Positions 39,301 through 48,657 are shown, counted from the stretch's first letter. The stretch: 64,000 bases of DNA from Pseudomonas sp. G34 (GCF_031119625.1 NZ_JAVHZV010000018.1:150050-214049); one strand, 5' to 3'. Made by a program: numbers and translations. Notes: generated from the letters alone by a model not told the origin.

Positions 39301-40197
39301 TCAATACTTGGGCTTGCCGAAAATACGGCTGATCACATTCACCATGAGCACGATCAGCACCAGGACCAGCGAGGCGGCCCAGGCGAGTTCAAGCTGATTG
39401 TCGAACGGCATGCCGGAGAAGTTGTAGATGAGCACGGCAAGCGATGCCGTGGGATTCATCACGGCCAGTTCGCCGTCGTGATAGATCCAGTAGTTGCTGA
39501 ACAACGCGGTAAACAACAACGGGGCGGTTTCGCCAGCGGCGCGGGCCACGGCCAGCATGACGCCAGTCAGGATCGCCGGCATGCCGGTCGGCAGGATGAT
39601 CTTCCAGACCACCTGAGAGCGGGTGCAGCCCATACCGTAGGCGGCATCCCTCATGACCTTGGGCACCATCTTCATCGCTTCTTCGGCGGTCAGCACGACG
39701 ATGGGCAGCATCAATACCGCCAGTGCCACGCCGCCGGCCGGTGCCGAGTAGGTGCCGGTGGTGACCACCACCAAGGCGTAGGCGAACACCCCGGCGAGAA
39801 TCGATGGCAGCCCGGTGAGCATCTTGGCAGCGAAGCGCGCGACATTGGCGAGCCTGCTGTGTGGCCCCAGCTCGGCCAGGAAGATCGCCGCCAGGATGCC
39901 GACCGGCACGGCGATGGCCGCAGCGATGCCGACCATCACGAAGGTGCCTGCCATGGCGTTACCAAAGCCGCCACCGGTCTCGAAACCAGTCGGTGGCAGT
40001 TGGGTGAACACTTCCAGGCTGATGCGCGCGCCGCCACGGGTGATCAACATGTAGAGCACGGAGAGCAGCGGCACACTGGCCAGCAACGCAACGATCCAGA
40101 CCACGCTGGTCAACATCAGGCTGCGCAGCGCGCGGCCCTCGAAGCGGCGTTGCAGGCTCGGCATTTCGGCGGTAGGAGCAGTCAGGTCAGTCATCAC
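39301..40197 (-). CDS. pstA: Phosphate ABC transporter permease PstA
   Basis: 298 residues with six membrane helices and the permease coupling region [27 protein letters not shown]. PstA forms the channel with PstC. Start overlaps the pstC stop by four bases. Confidence 0.96.
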   Translation of the reverse strand: MMTDLTAPTAEMPSLQRRFEGRALRSLMLTSVVWIVALLASVPLLSVLYMLITRGGARISLEVFTQLPPTGFETGGGFGNAMAGTFVMVGIAAAIAVPVGILAAIFLAELGPHSRLANVARFAAKMLTGLPSILAGVFAYALVVVTTGTYSAPAGGVALAVLMLPIVVLTAEEAMKMVPKVMRDAAYGMGCTRSQVVWKIILPTGMPAILTGVMLAVARAAGETAPLLFTALFSNYWIYHDGELAVMNPTASLAVLIYNFSGMPFDNQLELAWAASLVLVLIVLMVNVISRIFGKPKY

Positions 40198-41159
40198 TTA
40201 TTGCCCCGCTGGGCGTAGACCATCAGCATCGAGCCGATGATGTTGACGATCAGGGTGATCAGCATCAGCACCAGCGCGGCGTACATCAACACCTCGACCT
40301 CGCGCGGCCCTGCTTCCGGGAAGTTCAGCGCCAGCAGCGCCGCCAGGGTGTTGGCCGGGGCGAACAGCGACAGGGAAATGTTGTTGGCGTTACCGACCAG
40401 CATGGCCAGCGCCATGGTTTCACCCAGCGCGCGGCCAAGGCCGAGCACCAGAGAACCAAAGATGCCGGTCGCCGCGGATGGCACCATCACCTTGAGAATC
40501 GCTTCCCAGTGGGTGGTGCCCATGCCATAGGCGGCCTGCTTGGTCTTCATCGGTACGCTCGACAGCGCATCCTGGGATACCGCCGCGATGGTCGGCAGAA
40601 TCATGATCGCCAGCACCAGCGCGGCAGGCAGTAGCCCCGGGCCGCTCAGCGAAGTGCCGAAAAAGGGAATCCAGCTCAGTTCGCTATGCAGCCAGGCGGT
40701 CAGCGGCCGGATGGCGGGGATCACCACGTAGATCCCCCACAGGCCGTAAACCACGCTGGGGATGGCCGCCAGCAGCTCGACGATGGTGCGAAACACCGAA
40801 GCGAGCTTGGCCGGCAGAAAATCCTGGGTCAGGAAGATGGCCATGCTGATGCCGAAGAAACCAGCGATCAACAGAGCGATAAAGGCGCTGTACAGCGTGC
40901 CCCAAATGGCCGGCAGAATGCCGTACTTGTTCTGATTGACATCCCAGACGGTGCCAAACAGTACATCGAAACCGTACTCCTGCATGCCGGGCAATGCCTT
41001 GCTACCGACTTCGAAAATCAGGGCGAAGACCACCGCCAGAATCAGAATCACGCCCACTCGGGAAAGTGCGCGGAAGGTGCGATCAACCAGAAAATCCTTG
41101 GTAGAAGGAGGCTGACAAGCAGAATCAGGATTGTCTGGAACAACGAAAGGGCTGGTCAT
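40194..41159 (-). CDS. pstC: Phosphate ABC transporter permease PstC
   Basis: 321 residues with an N-terminal cytoplasmic extension, six membrane helices and the coupling motif AAYGMGTTHWEAILKVMVPSAATGIFG. Standard PstC length. It lies 73 bp after pstS with no terminator, in the same transcription unit. Confidence 0.96.
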   Translation of the reverse strand: MTSPFVVPDNPDSACQPPSTKDFLVDRTFRALSRVGVILILAVVFALIFEVGSKALPGMQEYGFDVLFGTVWDVNQNKYGILPAIWGTLYSAFIALLIAGFFGISMAIFLTQDFLPAKLASVFRTIVELLAAIPSVVYGLWGIYVVIPAIRPLTAWLHSELSWIPFFGTSLSGPGLLPAALVLAIMILPTIAAVSQDALSSVPMKTKQAAYGMGTTHWEAILKVMVPSAATGIFGSLVLGLGRALGETMALAMLVGNANNISLSLFAPANTLAALLALNFPEAGPREVEVLMYAALVLMLITLIVNIIGSMLMVYAQRGNK

Positions 41160-41232
41160 TGGCTAATTCCGACGCATATGCACCGCTCTGTCGGCGTGGC
41201 GAACCACCCACGCCGCAGAGCTCGTGCGAGCA

Positions 41233-42264
41233 TTACTGGATGTTGGCAGCTGCTTTGCGAACCTGATCGATGACCGATTGCGGCAGCGGGATGTAGCCCA
41301 TCGAGTCAGCGATTTTCTGACCTTCGGTCAGGCTGTACTCAACCATCTCACGCAGGGCCTTGGCCTTGGCCGGGTTGCCGTTGTCCTTGCGGAAGATCAT
41401 CCAGGTGTAGGTGGTGATCGGGTAGGACTTGGCACCGTCCGGGTCAGGCAGCCAGGCCACCAGGTTTTCCGGCATCTTCACGGCGGCGAGTGCTTCGGCA
41501 CCGCTTTCCGCGTTCGGCACTACGTATTGACCGGCCTTGTTCTCCAGCACGGCGAAGTCGACCTTGGCCAGTTTGGCGAAGCCATACTCGATGTAGCCGA
41601 TGGAGCCCGGGGTCTGGCGAACGGTAGCGGTCACGCCATCGTTTTTCGGCGACTTGATGAACCGGTCGCTGGCAGGCCAGTTGACCGTGTTGCCCTCGCC
41701 CAGCTCCTTGTTGAACTCGGCGTTGATGGCCGACAGGTGCTTGGTGAATACGGCAGTGGTACCGCTGGAGTCAGCGCGGACAACCACGGTGATCGGCAGG
41801 TCGGGCAGCTTCAGATCAGGGTTGGCAGCGACGATCTGCGGATCGTTCCACTGGGTGATCTTGCCCAGGAAGATGTTCGAGTAAACGTCGCGAGGCAATT
41901 TAACGCCCTGCGGGTTGCCTGGCAGGTTGTAGGCCAGAACGATCTCGCCCGCGGTCATCGGCAGCAGCTGTACGCCTTCGGCCACCTTGGCGATGTCTTC
42001 CTCTTTCATCGCCGAGTCACTGGCGGCGAAGTCGACGGTCTTGTTCAGGAAATCCTGTACACCGGCACCGCTACCCTTGGATTGGTAGTCAACGGTGACG
42101 CCGGGGGTTTTGCTGCTGAAGTCCTTGAACCAAGTCAGGTAGATCGGTGCAGGGAAGCTGGCACCAGAGCCGGTCAGTCGCACGCTTTCTGCAGCAAAAG
42201 ACACCGAAGTGGCACAAAGAGAAACCGTTAAGGCGACAGCGGCAGACTTGATTAGCTTTTTCAT
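41233..42264 (-). CDS. pstS: Periplasmic phosphate-binding protein
   Basis: 343 residues from ATG 42264 (AAGGAG seven bases upstream). The signal peptide ends near VSFAAES. Phosphate-binding segments LTGSGASFPAPIY, ASDSAMKEEDI and RADSSGTTAVF are intact. It captures phosphate for PstCAB. A Pho box lies 46 bp upstream and a hairpin covers part of the ribosome site. Confidence 0.97.
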   Translation of the reverse strand: MKKLIKSAAVALTVSLCATSVSFAAESVRLTGSGASFPAPIYLTWFKDFSSKTPGVTVDYQSKGSGAGVQDFLNKTVDFAASDSAMKEEDIAKVAEGVQLLPMTAGEIVLAYNLPGNPQGVKLPRDVYSNIFLGKITQWNDPQIVAANPDLKLPDLPITVVVRADSSGTTAVFTKHLSAINAEFNKELGEGNTVNWPASDRFIKSPKNDGVTATVRQTPGSIGYIEYGFAKLAKVDFAVLENKAGQYVVPNAESGAEALAAVKMPENLVAWLPDPDGAKSYPITTYTWMIFRKDNGNPAKAKALREMVEYSLTEGQKIADSMGYIPLPQSVIDQVRKAAANIQ

Positions 42265-42268
42265 CAGG

Positions 42269-42291
42269 GGACTCCTTGTGAGAGGGAGTCC
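42269..42291 (-). promoter_or_regulatory. Hairpin over the pstS ribosome site
   Basis: In the mRNA, GGACTCC pairs with GGAGTCC around a 9-base loop. The 3' arm includes GGAG of the AAGGAG ribosome site, so pairing would reduce translation initiation. Confidence 0.45.
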
Positions 42292-42309
42292 GCACTTTGC
42301 AGCAATTCC

Positions 42310-42327
42310 ATGAAGTTTTTGTGACAG
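42310..42327 (-). promoter_or_regulatory. Pho box upstream of pstS
   Basis: On the minus strand CTGTCAC-AAAA-ACTTCAT: a near-perfect first repeat of the PhoB consensus CTGTCAT, four spacer bases, and a second repeat keeping TCAT. The position, 46 bp before the pstS ATG, fits activation by PhoB under phosphate limitation. Confidence 0.75.
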
Positions 42328-42680
42328 CACCTGGCGAATAGCTAGCACCTCGGCTCTGGCGACCTTATCAAGAGGCGTCAGAGCAGAGCCAATCGCGTTG
42401 TGGCAGGGTGCGCGGCGGCGCTAATGCGTGTAATTGTCAGGTAACAAATTACGCCTATCGGTTGCCACGCCGCCCCCGCCTGCAGGCAGCTGGCAAGACG
42501 AAGGCGCGTCGCGACTGCCTCCCTCACCTGCTCGGCCAGAAACCGTGCGAAGGTGCTGAACCACCCGACCACCGAGCTGCCGCAGCGGCTACGCCGCGAG
42601 GATCATTCGCGCCCCCCGCTACCGCCAGAACGGCTCGGCCGCAGGGAATCGAGTGCGAAGCCCTGCCACGCGAGCATGAA

Positions 42681-42716
42681 AAAGCCCCGCCCAGGCGGTC
42701 ACCTAGGCGGGGCTTT
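42681..42716 (-). terminator. Terminator of the 116-residue protein gene
   Basis: AAAGCCCCGCC and GGCGGGGCTTT form an 11-bp stem. Read on the minus strand it is followed by further T residues. Between this and the Pho box (42328-42680) no convincing gene was found. Confidence 0.85.
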
Positions 42717-42733
42717 GAGCCTGCTGACTGAGG

Positions 42734-43084
42734 TCAGGCGCTAGCGCGGTAGCTGCCATCACGGCCACGACGGGCCCACATCATCTTGGCGGCAGTCGGG
42801 TTGATCGGCGCACCGGTAAAGGTCGGCAGGCTGCGATCGATCCACTGTGCACCCTGCCCCTTCCAGTTGATTTCACCGCTGATCAGCTTGCTGTCACGCA
42901 TGATCTCGTGCAGCAGTGCCTGGACGCGGGTCTCGCAGAAAACGGTCTGACGGTCGATGGCTTTCACGAAAGCCACTTCACCATCCTTGCGCAACGTCAT
43001 CAGCAACATCCCATCGGGGCGCTTCTTGAAATCGATGGCGTAGTCCGGGAGGTTTTCGATCAGGTGCTGGATGGCGTATTGCAT
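42734..43084 (-). CDS. Small basic protein of unknown function
   Basis: 116 residues beginning MQYAIQHLIENLPDYAIDFK. Mixed alpha/beta composition with one Cys (TVFCETRV) and a basic, Ala-rich tail (MMWARRGRDGSYRASA). Monocistronic, with its own terminator. CCCTCT/AGAGGG arms (43093-43121) include its ribosome site, hinting at a leader hairpin. A DUF3509-type relationship was considered but cannot be confirmed by eye. Confidence 0.75.
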   Translation of the reverse strand: MQYAIQHLIENLPDYAIDFKKRPDGMLLMTLRKDGEVAFVKAIDRQTVFCETRVQALLHEIMRDSKLISGEINWKGQGAQWIDRSLPTFTGAPINPTAAKMMWARRGRDGSYRASA

Positions 43085-43327
43085 GGCTCGTACCCTCTGA
43101 GTGGTGTTCCTTATGAGAGGGATATTGCAGACTGCATGCCAGCTATTGATAAAAACTAAGCCATTGATTTAAAACAACTATTTTCCAATAAAAAATTAAT
43201 GAACTATGCATCCTGCACGGTAGCCAGATTCTGGTCGTGCAAGATGCAATACTGAATGCGAGGGGGATTGATCTATAGAGAGACAATTCCCCGAGAAGTG
43301 CCCTGCCACCCGACACAAGGTATGCCC

Positions 43328-43885
43328 ATGGCCCAGCCCACCCTGATCATCATCGACATGCAGCGCGGCATGCTCGAGCCTGCAGCAGGTGAACGCAACA
43401 ACCCCGATGCACCGGCGCGTATTGGCGAAATCCTGCTGGCATGGCGGCTGACCGGCGCGGCGGTGGTGCATGTACGCCATATATCCCGCTCAACAGGCTC
43501 GTTGTTCGCGCCAGGCCAGGCCAGCGTGGAATTCCAGCCCGCGCTGCTGCCGCTGCCAAGTGAGCATGTTGTCGAGAAGAACGTGCCGGATGCGTTCATC
43601 AACTCCGGGCTGGAGCGCTGGCTGCGCGTGCGCGATATCCAGTCGCTGGTGATCGTCGGTGTGAGCACCAACAATTCAGTGGAAGCAACCGCACGTACGG
43701 CGGGTAACCTGGGCTTCAGCACCTACGTGGTCGCCGATGGCTGCTTTACCTTCGCCAAGAACGACTACAACGGCGTGCTGCGCAGCGCCGATGAGGTACA
43801 TGCCATGGCGCTGGCCAACCTGCACGACGAATACGCGCAGGTAATAAACAGCAGCGCCGCGCTGGCACTGCTCGAGCACGCGTAA
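43328..43885 (+). CDS. Isochorismatase-fold hydrolase with Ser at the Cys position
   Basis: 185 residues from ATG 43328 (AAGG seven bases upstream); an ATG six bases earlier has no room for a ribosome site. Asp10 in LIIIDMQRGM and Lys84 in VVEKNVPDAF match two members of the catalytic triad. The third position, Cys in GVxTxxCV, is Ser117 in GVSTNNSVEATAR. It resembles a subfamily often labelled cysteine hydrolase, which the Ser makes questionable. Substrate unknown. Convergent with gudD. Confidence 0.85.
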   Translation: MAQPTLIIIDMQRGMLEPAAGERNNPDAPARIGEILLAWRLTGAAVVHVRHISRSTGSLFAPGQASVEFQPALLPLPSEHVVEKNVPDAFINSGLERWLRVRDIQSLVIVGVSTNNSVEATARTAGNLGFSTYVVADGCFTFAKNDYNGVLRSADEVHAMALANLHDEYAQVINSSAALALLEHA

Positions 43886-43892
43886 AACGATA

Positions 43893-43913
43893 AGGCGGCC
43901 ATGCCGGCCGCCT
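43893..43913. terminator. Bidirectional hairpin between convergent genes
   Basis: AGGCGGCC and GGCCGCCT form a perfect 8-bp stem with loop ATGCC, between the hydrolase and gudD stop codons. Confidence 0.6.
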
Positions 43914-43926
43914 CGCTAAGCCACGG

Positions 43927-45201
43927 TTAGAAGCGCGGCTTGAGCGCTTTCCAGCTCGGGTCGTACTTCTGCATCTGGGTCACGTCGTTGCGTGAGCGGA
44001 TGCCGCAGGTCAGGTACTGGTCATTGAGCTTGGCCAACTGATCGTAATCCAGCTCGACGCCCAGGCCAGGGGCCCGGGTGAGTTGCACGCAGCCATCGAC
44101 GATCGGCAGCTTGCCGCCCGTGATCACCTCTTCATCCGGTTCCTGCCACGGGTAGTGGGTGTCGCAGGCGTAGGACAGGTTCGGCACCGCGGCCGCCACG
44201 TGAGTCATGGCCATCAGGCTGATGCCCAGGTGCGAGTTGGAGTGCATCGATACACCCAGGCCGAAGGTGTCGCACATGCGCGCCAGGATCTGCGTGTCAC
44301 GCAGGCCGCCCCAGTAATGGTGGTCGGCGAGCACGATCTGCACGCTGTTCAGCGCCACGCTGCGGCGGAACTCGTCAAAGTCGGTGACCACCATGTTGGT
44401 CGCCAGGGGGATGCCGGTGCGCTTGTGCACTTCGGCCATGCCTTCCAGCCCCGGGCAGGGGTCTTCGTAGTATTCCAGGTCATCGCCCATCAGCTCGGCC
44501 ATGCGCAGCGAGGTTGCCACCGACCAGTTGCCGTTCGGGTCGATACGCAGCGGCGCCTCCGGGAAGGCCTGGCGCAGCGCCTTGATGCACGCCACCTCAT
44601 GCTCGGGGCCGAGCAAGGTGCCGGCCTTGAGCTTGATGCTCTTGAAGCCGTTCTCTTCGATCATGGTGCGTGCCTGGGCGACCATCTGCTCGGGGCTGAT
44701 GCCCTCGCCCCAGCGATCCGGCTTGTAGGGCGACCCCACGTGCTCGGCGTACTTGAGAAACAGGTAGGCGCTGAACGGCACGCGATCACGCACCGCGCCG
44801 CCGAGCAGATCCACCAGGGGCATGCCCAGCGAACGTGCCTGGAGGTCGAGAAAGGCCACCTCGAAGGCCGAATAGGCGTTGGCCACCTGCTTGCTGGGAT
44901 GCGAGCCCGGCGCCAGCTCGGCGCCGGCGGTGCCAGGTTTCAGCGCGGCGACCGTCTTCACCACCCGGGCCCGCAGGCCGTTGAGGTCGAAGGGATCCAG
45001 GCCAACCAGCGACGCCTGCATGGCCTGCAGCACACTGAGCACCGGTGCATCGCCGTAGCTCTCGCCAAGGCCGATGTAGCCGTTGTCGCTTTCCACTTCG
45101 ATGATCGACCGCAGCGCATAGGGTTCGTGGATGCCGCTGGCGTTGAGCAGCGGGGCATCGCGAAAGGCGATAGGCGTGACGCGTACCTGTTTGATCTTCA
45201 C
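43927..45201 (-). CDS. gudD: Glucarate dehydratase (enolase superfamily)
   Basis: 424 residues. Active-site elements of the glucarate dehydratase group: KLK at 190-192, metal ligands Asp221 with Asn223 (RIDPNGNW), Glu246 (YYEDPCPG) and Asn269 (LATNMV), then Asp293 and the catalytic His320 in SMHSNSH. It dehydrates D-glucarate to 5-keto-4-deoxyglucarate. No transporter or aldolase gene of the pathway is adjacent. Divergent from a LysR gene that probably regulates it. A related substrate specificity in the same subgroup is possible. Confidence 0.85.
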   Translation of the reverse strand: MKIKQVRVTPIAFRDAPLLNASGIHEPYALRSIIEVESDNGYIGLGESYGDAPVLSVLQAMQASLVGLDPFDLNGLRARVVKTVAALKPGTAGAELAPGSHPSKQVANAYSAFEVAFLDLQARSLGMPLVDLLGGAVRDRVPFSAYLFLKYAEHVGSPYKPDRWGEGISPEQMVAQARTMIEENGFKSIKLKAGTLLGPEHEVACIKALRQAFPEAPLRIDPNGNWSVATSLRMAELMGDDLEYYEDPCPGLEGMAEVHKRTGIPLATNMVVTDFDEFRRSVALNSVQIVLADHHYWGGLRDTQILARMCDTFGLGVSMHSNSHLGISLMAMTHVAAAVPNLSYACDTHYPWQEPDEEVITGGKLPIVDGCVQLTRAPGLGVELDYDQLAKLNDQYLTCGIRSRNDVTQMQKYDPSWKALKPRF

Positions 45202-45340
45202 TGTTGGTAATCCTCGACATGGCGCAGAGACGGTAGCTGGGGCGCTCGATCAGGCAGCGATCGCGACACTGTCGATACCAGGCCGCATCGAGCCGTTCAG
45301 CGGTGCCCCATTAACGGATGCGCCGATCATTACGCGACGC

Positions 45341-45394
45341 ATTGATCCCGTCTAATCTATATTGGCACTCGATTGATACCTGGATTAGATCAAT
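45341..45394. promoter_or_regulatory. LysR-type binding region between gudD and its regulator
   Basis: ATTGAT (45372-45377) and ATCAAT (45389-45394) are perfect arms 11 bp apart, the classical LysR spacing, and overlap the regulator start codon. TCTAATC (45351-45357) is inverted as GATTAGA (45383-45389), and ATTGAT occurs again at 45341. Confidence 0.6.
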
Positions 45395-46292
45395 GTTCGA
45401 ACTCGCCCAGCTGCGCTGCTTTACCACCGTAGCCACCGAACTCAACTTTCGCCGCGCCGCGGAACGGCTGAACATGACCCAGCCACCGCTGAGCCGGCAG
45501 ATCCAGCTGCTCGAACACAGCCTTGGCGTCGAGCTGTTCACCCGCAGCACCCGCAGCGTGGCGCTCACTGCCGCCGGCCGGGCGTTTTTCATCGAGGCGC
45601 AGAACCTGCTGGAACGTGCGCACCAGGCCGCCGCCTCGGCGCGGCGCTTCGCGGCGGGGGATATCGGCTCGGTGAGCATCAGTTTCGTCGGCAGTGCGGT
45701 GTACGAATTCCTGCCCAGGGTGATCGCCGAGGCGCGGCTCAATCAGCCCCAGGTGAAGATTTCCCTGAGCGAGATGAACACCCACCAGCAACACGAGGCG
45801 CTGCGCACCCGGCGCATCGACCTGGGCATCGTGCGCCAGCCGCTGCTGCAGGCCGGCTACGAGAATGAGTGCCTGGTGCGCGAGCCCTTCGTACTGGCCA
45901 TTCCCCGCCAGCACCCGCTGGCGGGCGCTGGCGAAGTCGGCGTCCGGGATCTGGATGGCGCGCCCTTCCTGATGTACGCCCACGCCGCCTACCCGCCCTT
46001 CAACGAACTGCTGACCGGCATGTTCCGCTCCGCCGGCGTGGCGCCGGAATACGTGCAATGGCTGGGTTCGTCATTGACCATTCTGGCGCTGGTCAACGCC
46101 GGCATGGGCCTGGCCCTGGTGCCGCGCTGCGCCACCAATGTGGTGTTCAAGGAGGTGACATTCCGCGACATCGACCTGGGCGAAGGCATTCAGAGCGAGC
46201 TGCACCTGACCTGGCGCAGCCACAACGACAACCCCGCCTGCCTGATGCTGCTCGACGCGATTCGGGCGGCGGTGGCGGCCGAGGTGCACTGA
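45393..46292 (+). CDS. LysR-family regulator beside gudD
   Basis: 299 residues from ATG 45393 (MFELAQLRCFTTVATELNFR). Winged helix at 1-60 with TQPPLSRQIQLLEHSLG, then a periplasmic-binding-like effector domain. It belongs to the group of BenM/CatM-like or sugar-acid regulators by general appearance. Divergent placement and the ATTGAT-N11-ATCAAT site overlapping its own start codon suggest autorepression and control of gudD. Confidence 0.92.
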   Translation: MFELAQLRCFTTVATELNFRRAAERLNMTQPPLSRQIQLLEHSLGVELFTRSTRSVALTAAGRAFFIEAQNLLERAHQAAASARRFAAGDIGSVSISFVGSAVYEFLPRVIAEARLNQPQVKISLSEMNTHQQHEALRTRRIDLGIVRQPLLQAGYENECLVREPFVLAIPRQHPLAGAGEVGVRDLDGAPFLMYAHAAYPPFNELLTGMFRSAGVAPEYVQWLGSSLTILALVNAGMGLALVPRCATNVVFKEVTFRDIDLGEGIQSELHLTWRSHNDNPACLMLLDAIRAAVAAEVH

Positions 46293-46358
46293 GGTGCTGC
46301 ACTGCTCGCTGCACTGCTCAATGCAGGCCGGCGCGCCATGTTGTGGGACTTAGGAAAT

Positions 46359-46470
46359 GTGGGAGCGCGCCATGCGCGCGAACTCCCATCTATAAGCTGG
46401 CCCAGTTGGATGAACATGCAGCAGTACCGAGTCGATACAACTGCCTTTCGCGGGCATGGCCCGCTCCCAC
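46359..46470. repeat. Paired REP of the GTGGGAGCG family
   Basis: GTGGGAGCGCGCCATGCGCG starts at 46359, and the inverted partner GCGGGCATGGCCCGCTCCCAC-type sequence ends at 46470. Such inverted pairs form a BIME. A single copy of the family lies at 55826. No gene lies in 46293-46550. Confidence 0.75.
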
Positions 46471-46550
46471 AAACATGGATAACCCGAGCCTCGGCTGCAG
46501 CACTCGCCCCTGCAAACAAAAGCGATGAGAAGCGCTAAAAGCCTACCGAC

Positions 46551-47219
46551 TCAGACCCACTGATCGTTACGCTTGCGGCGCAGGCGGAACATGGTCGGCA
46601 GGATCAACCCGGCCAGCAAACCGGCGCCGGCGATGCTGCCGCCGTAGACCATGTAGCGCATCAGCACCTGCTTCTGCTCGTCGCCCAGTTGCGCCTGGGC
46701 CTCGCGCAGCTCGGAGCGGGCCTGATTGAGTTCGATATCCAGGGCGCTGCGGTTGGCTTCGAGTTCGTCGATCAGCTTCTTGCGCGTATCCAGCGTCTCC
46801 TGCATGCCCTGCACGCGGGTTTCCCAGGTCTCGTTGATGTTCTTGAGTTCGGTGCTCAGCTCGGTCACCTTCTTCTCCAGCGCTGGCAGGCGCTCGGCCT
46901 GGCCGGGCACCTCCTGCAGGTCGCTGTTGGGGATCCACACCGCGTCGCCGTTCTCGCCACGCACCTGGCTGTAGTCGCCCTGGGTGCGCAGCAGTTGCAC
47001 GCGGGTACCGGAGCTGAGGGTGCCGACGATGCGATAGCCCTCGGTCGGGCCGCTGCGCACGTAGGTATTGAGGCTGTCACTGACCCAGCGCACGTTGTCG
47101 CTGGCCTGCTGGGCATGGGCCGGCGCGGCGATCAGCAACAGGCCGGATAGAAGGCAAGTCCCCAGCACACGAAGCTGCGGCAGGGAAAGGGATGCAGTAA
47201 AAGGGCGGGCTAGGGACAT
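46551..47219 (-). CDS. SH3-domain/coiled-coil membrane protein (TIGR04211 type)
   Basis: 222 residues from ATG 47219 (an ATG three codons upstream at 47228 is equally possible). The signal-like helix ends PAHAQQAS. A bacterial SH3 domain follows (VRSGPTEGYRIVGTLSSGTRVQLL), then a coiled coil of about 80 residues and a C-terminal membrane helix (YGGSIAGAGLLAGLILP) with a basic tail. This layout matches the TIGR04211/YgiM group. It is a periplasmic protein anchored at the C-terminus, with an envelope-related but undefined role. Confidence 0.88.
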   Translation of the reverse strand: MSLARPFTASLSLPQLRVLGTCLLSGLLLIAAPAHAQQASDNVRWVSDSLNTYVRSGPTEGYRIVGTLSSGTRVQLLRTQGDYSQVRGENGDAVWIPNSDLQEVPGQAERLPALEKKVTELSTELKNINETWETRVQGMQETLDTRKKLIDELEANRSALDIELNQARSELREAQAQLGDEQKQVLMRYMVYGGSIAGAGLLAGLILPTMFRLRRKRNDQWV

Positions 47220-47442
47220 AAAAACCATCTTCACTCGGCGGTGGAACACAATGCGACGCAGCGCGCGAATGCCGGCCAGGCGAATTGTTGTACCGGTGGG
47301 TAGAGGCGCGAAAGTGGCGCAACGCCATGCCTGCCACCGGTTTGGCCGACTGCTGAAAGACCGCAGCAGATCGGTCGGGTTCCTCAGCGGCCGGTAGATT
47401 GACCGCTCAGCGGCAGCTGATCGGCCCGCCGCCAGCGCTTGC

Positions 47443-48657
47443 CTACTTGCCTATGGCCAGGCGCTGTTCGCCGGCCGCAAGGCGCCCATGCCACAGGGCG
47501 AGTATCAAGGCCAGCGCCGGAAATGCCGCCCCAGCCAGCGCCGCGCCCGGCCAGCCGAAGTTCTCGTAGATCGGGCTGGCGATGGCCGAACCGCTGGCGC
47601 CGCCGACGAAGATACTGGTCATGTACAGCGCATTGAGCCGCGCCTTGCTGTTCTGCTCCAGGGCATAGACGTCACGCTGGCCGAGCACCATGTTCAGTTG
47701 CACGGCGAAATCCAGCAGCACCGCACACAGCACCAGGCCGAGCACGCCAGCCAGCGGCCCGGCCAGGGTCAGCATGAACGCCAGCGGGGCCAGCACCAGC
47801 GCCACCAGGGTGGCGCGGCGGGTATGGCCGGCATCGGCCAGCCGCCCGGCAATCGGCGCGGCGATGGCACCGATGGCGCCGACCAGGGCGAACAGCGCGA
47901 CGTGGGTCTGGGTGAAGCCGTAATGGCGCACCAGCTCCATCGGCGCCACCGTCCAGAACAGGCTGAACGAGGCGAACATCAAGCCCTGGTACAACGCCCG
48001 CTGGCGCAGCGTCGAGTAGCGGCGCAGCAGGCTGAACAGCGACAACAGCAGGTGCCCGTAATGGCCGCGGTTATCCGGCGCATGGCGGGGAATGGTGGTG
48101 GCGATCACCACCAGGATGCCGAGCATCAGCGCCGCCGCCATGAAGTACACCGCCCGCCAGCCGAAGTATTCGGCGACCAGGCTGGCCACCGGCCGTGCCA
48201 GCAGGATGCCCAGCAGCAGGCCGGCCATGATGTTGCCCACCACCCGGCCGCGGGTCGCTTCCGAGGCCAGGTGGGCGGCCAGGGGGATCAGCATCTGCAC
48301 CGACACCGAACTCAGGCCGATCAGCAGCGACAGGCCGAGAAAGATCCCCGGTGCGCTCGAGAAACCGGCTGCCAACAGGCAGGCCATCGCCGCCAGGGTG
48401 GTCAGCAGCATCAGCCGTCGGTTCTCCAGCAGATCGGCCAGTGGCACCAGAAACAGCAGGCCGACGGCATAGCCGATCTGGGTCAACGAGACGATCAGGC
48501 TGGCCTGATGCATCGACAGCCCGACAGCGGGCGCGATCAGCTCGATGATCGGCTGGGCGTAGTAGAGGTTGGCGACGATGGCGCCGCAGCAAAAGGCGAA
48601 CAGCAGCACCAGCGCCGGCGAAAGGCTGTGGGGCTGGTTGGATGTGGATGTACTCAT
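47443..48657 (-). CDS. MFS transporter
   Basis: 404 residues from ATG 48657 (GAGGT upstream). Twelve membrane helices; the loop 2-3 motif LVPLADLLENRRLM matches the MFS A motif. YnfM/arabinose-polymer-exporter-type features (NLYYAQPIIELIAP, GRVVGNIMAGLLLGILLARP). Likely a proton-coupled exporter of a sugar or drug; substrate unknown. A LysR gene lies 191 bp upstream on the same strand. Confidence 0.9.
   Translation of the reverse strand: MSTSTSNQPHSLSPALVLLFAFCCGAIVANLYYAQPIIELIAPAVGLSMHQASLIVSLTQIGYAVGLLFLVPLADLLENRRLMLLTTLAAMACLLAAGFSSAPGIFLGLSLLIGLSSVSVQMLIPLAAHLASEATRGRVVGNIMAGLLLGILLARPVASLVAEYFGWRAVYFMAAALMLGILVVIATTIPRHAPDNRGHYGHLLLSLFSLLRRYSTLRQRALYQGLMFASFSLFWTVAPMELVRHYGFTQTHVALFALVGAIGAIAAPIAGRLADAGHTRRATLVALVLAPLAFMLTLAGPLAGVLGLVLCAVLLDFAVQLNMVLGQRDVYALEQNSKARLNALYMTSIFVGGASGSAIASPIYENFGWPGAALAGAAFPALALILALWHGRLAAGEQRLAIGK

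Noticed and set aside
45362..45378. TTGGCAC near the gudD regulator as a sigma-54 promoter
   Set aside because: The -12 element is missing: the bases five positions after TGGCAC read TGATA, not TTGCA.
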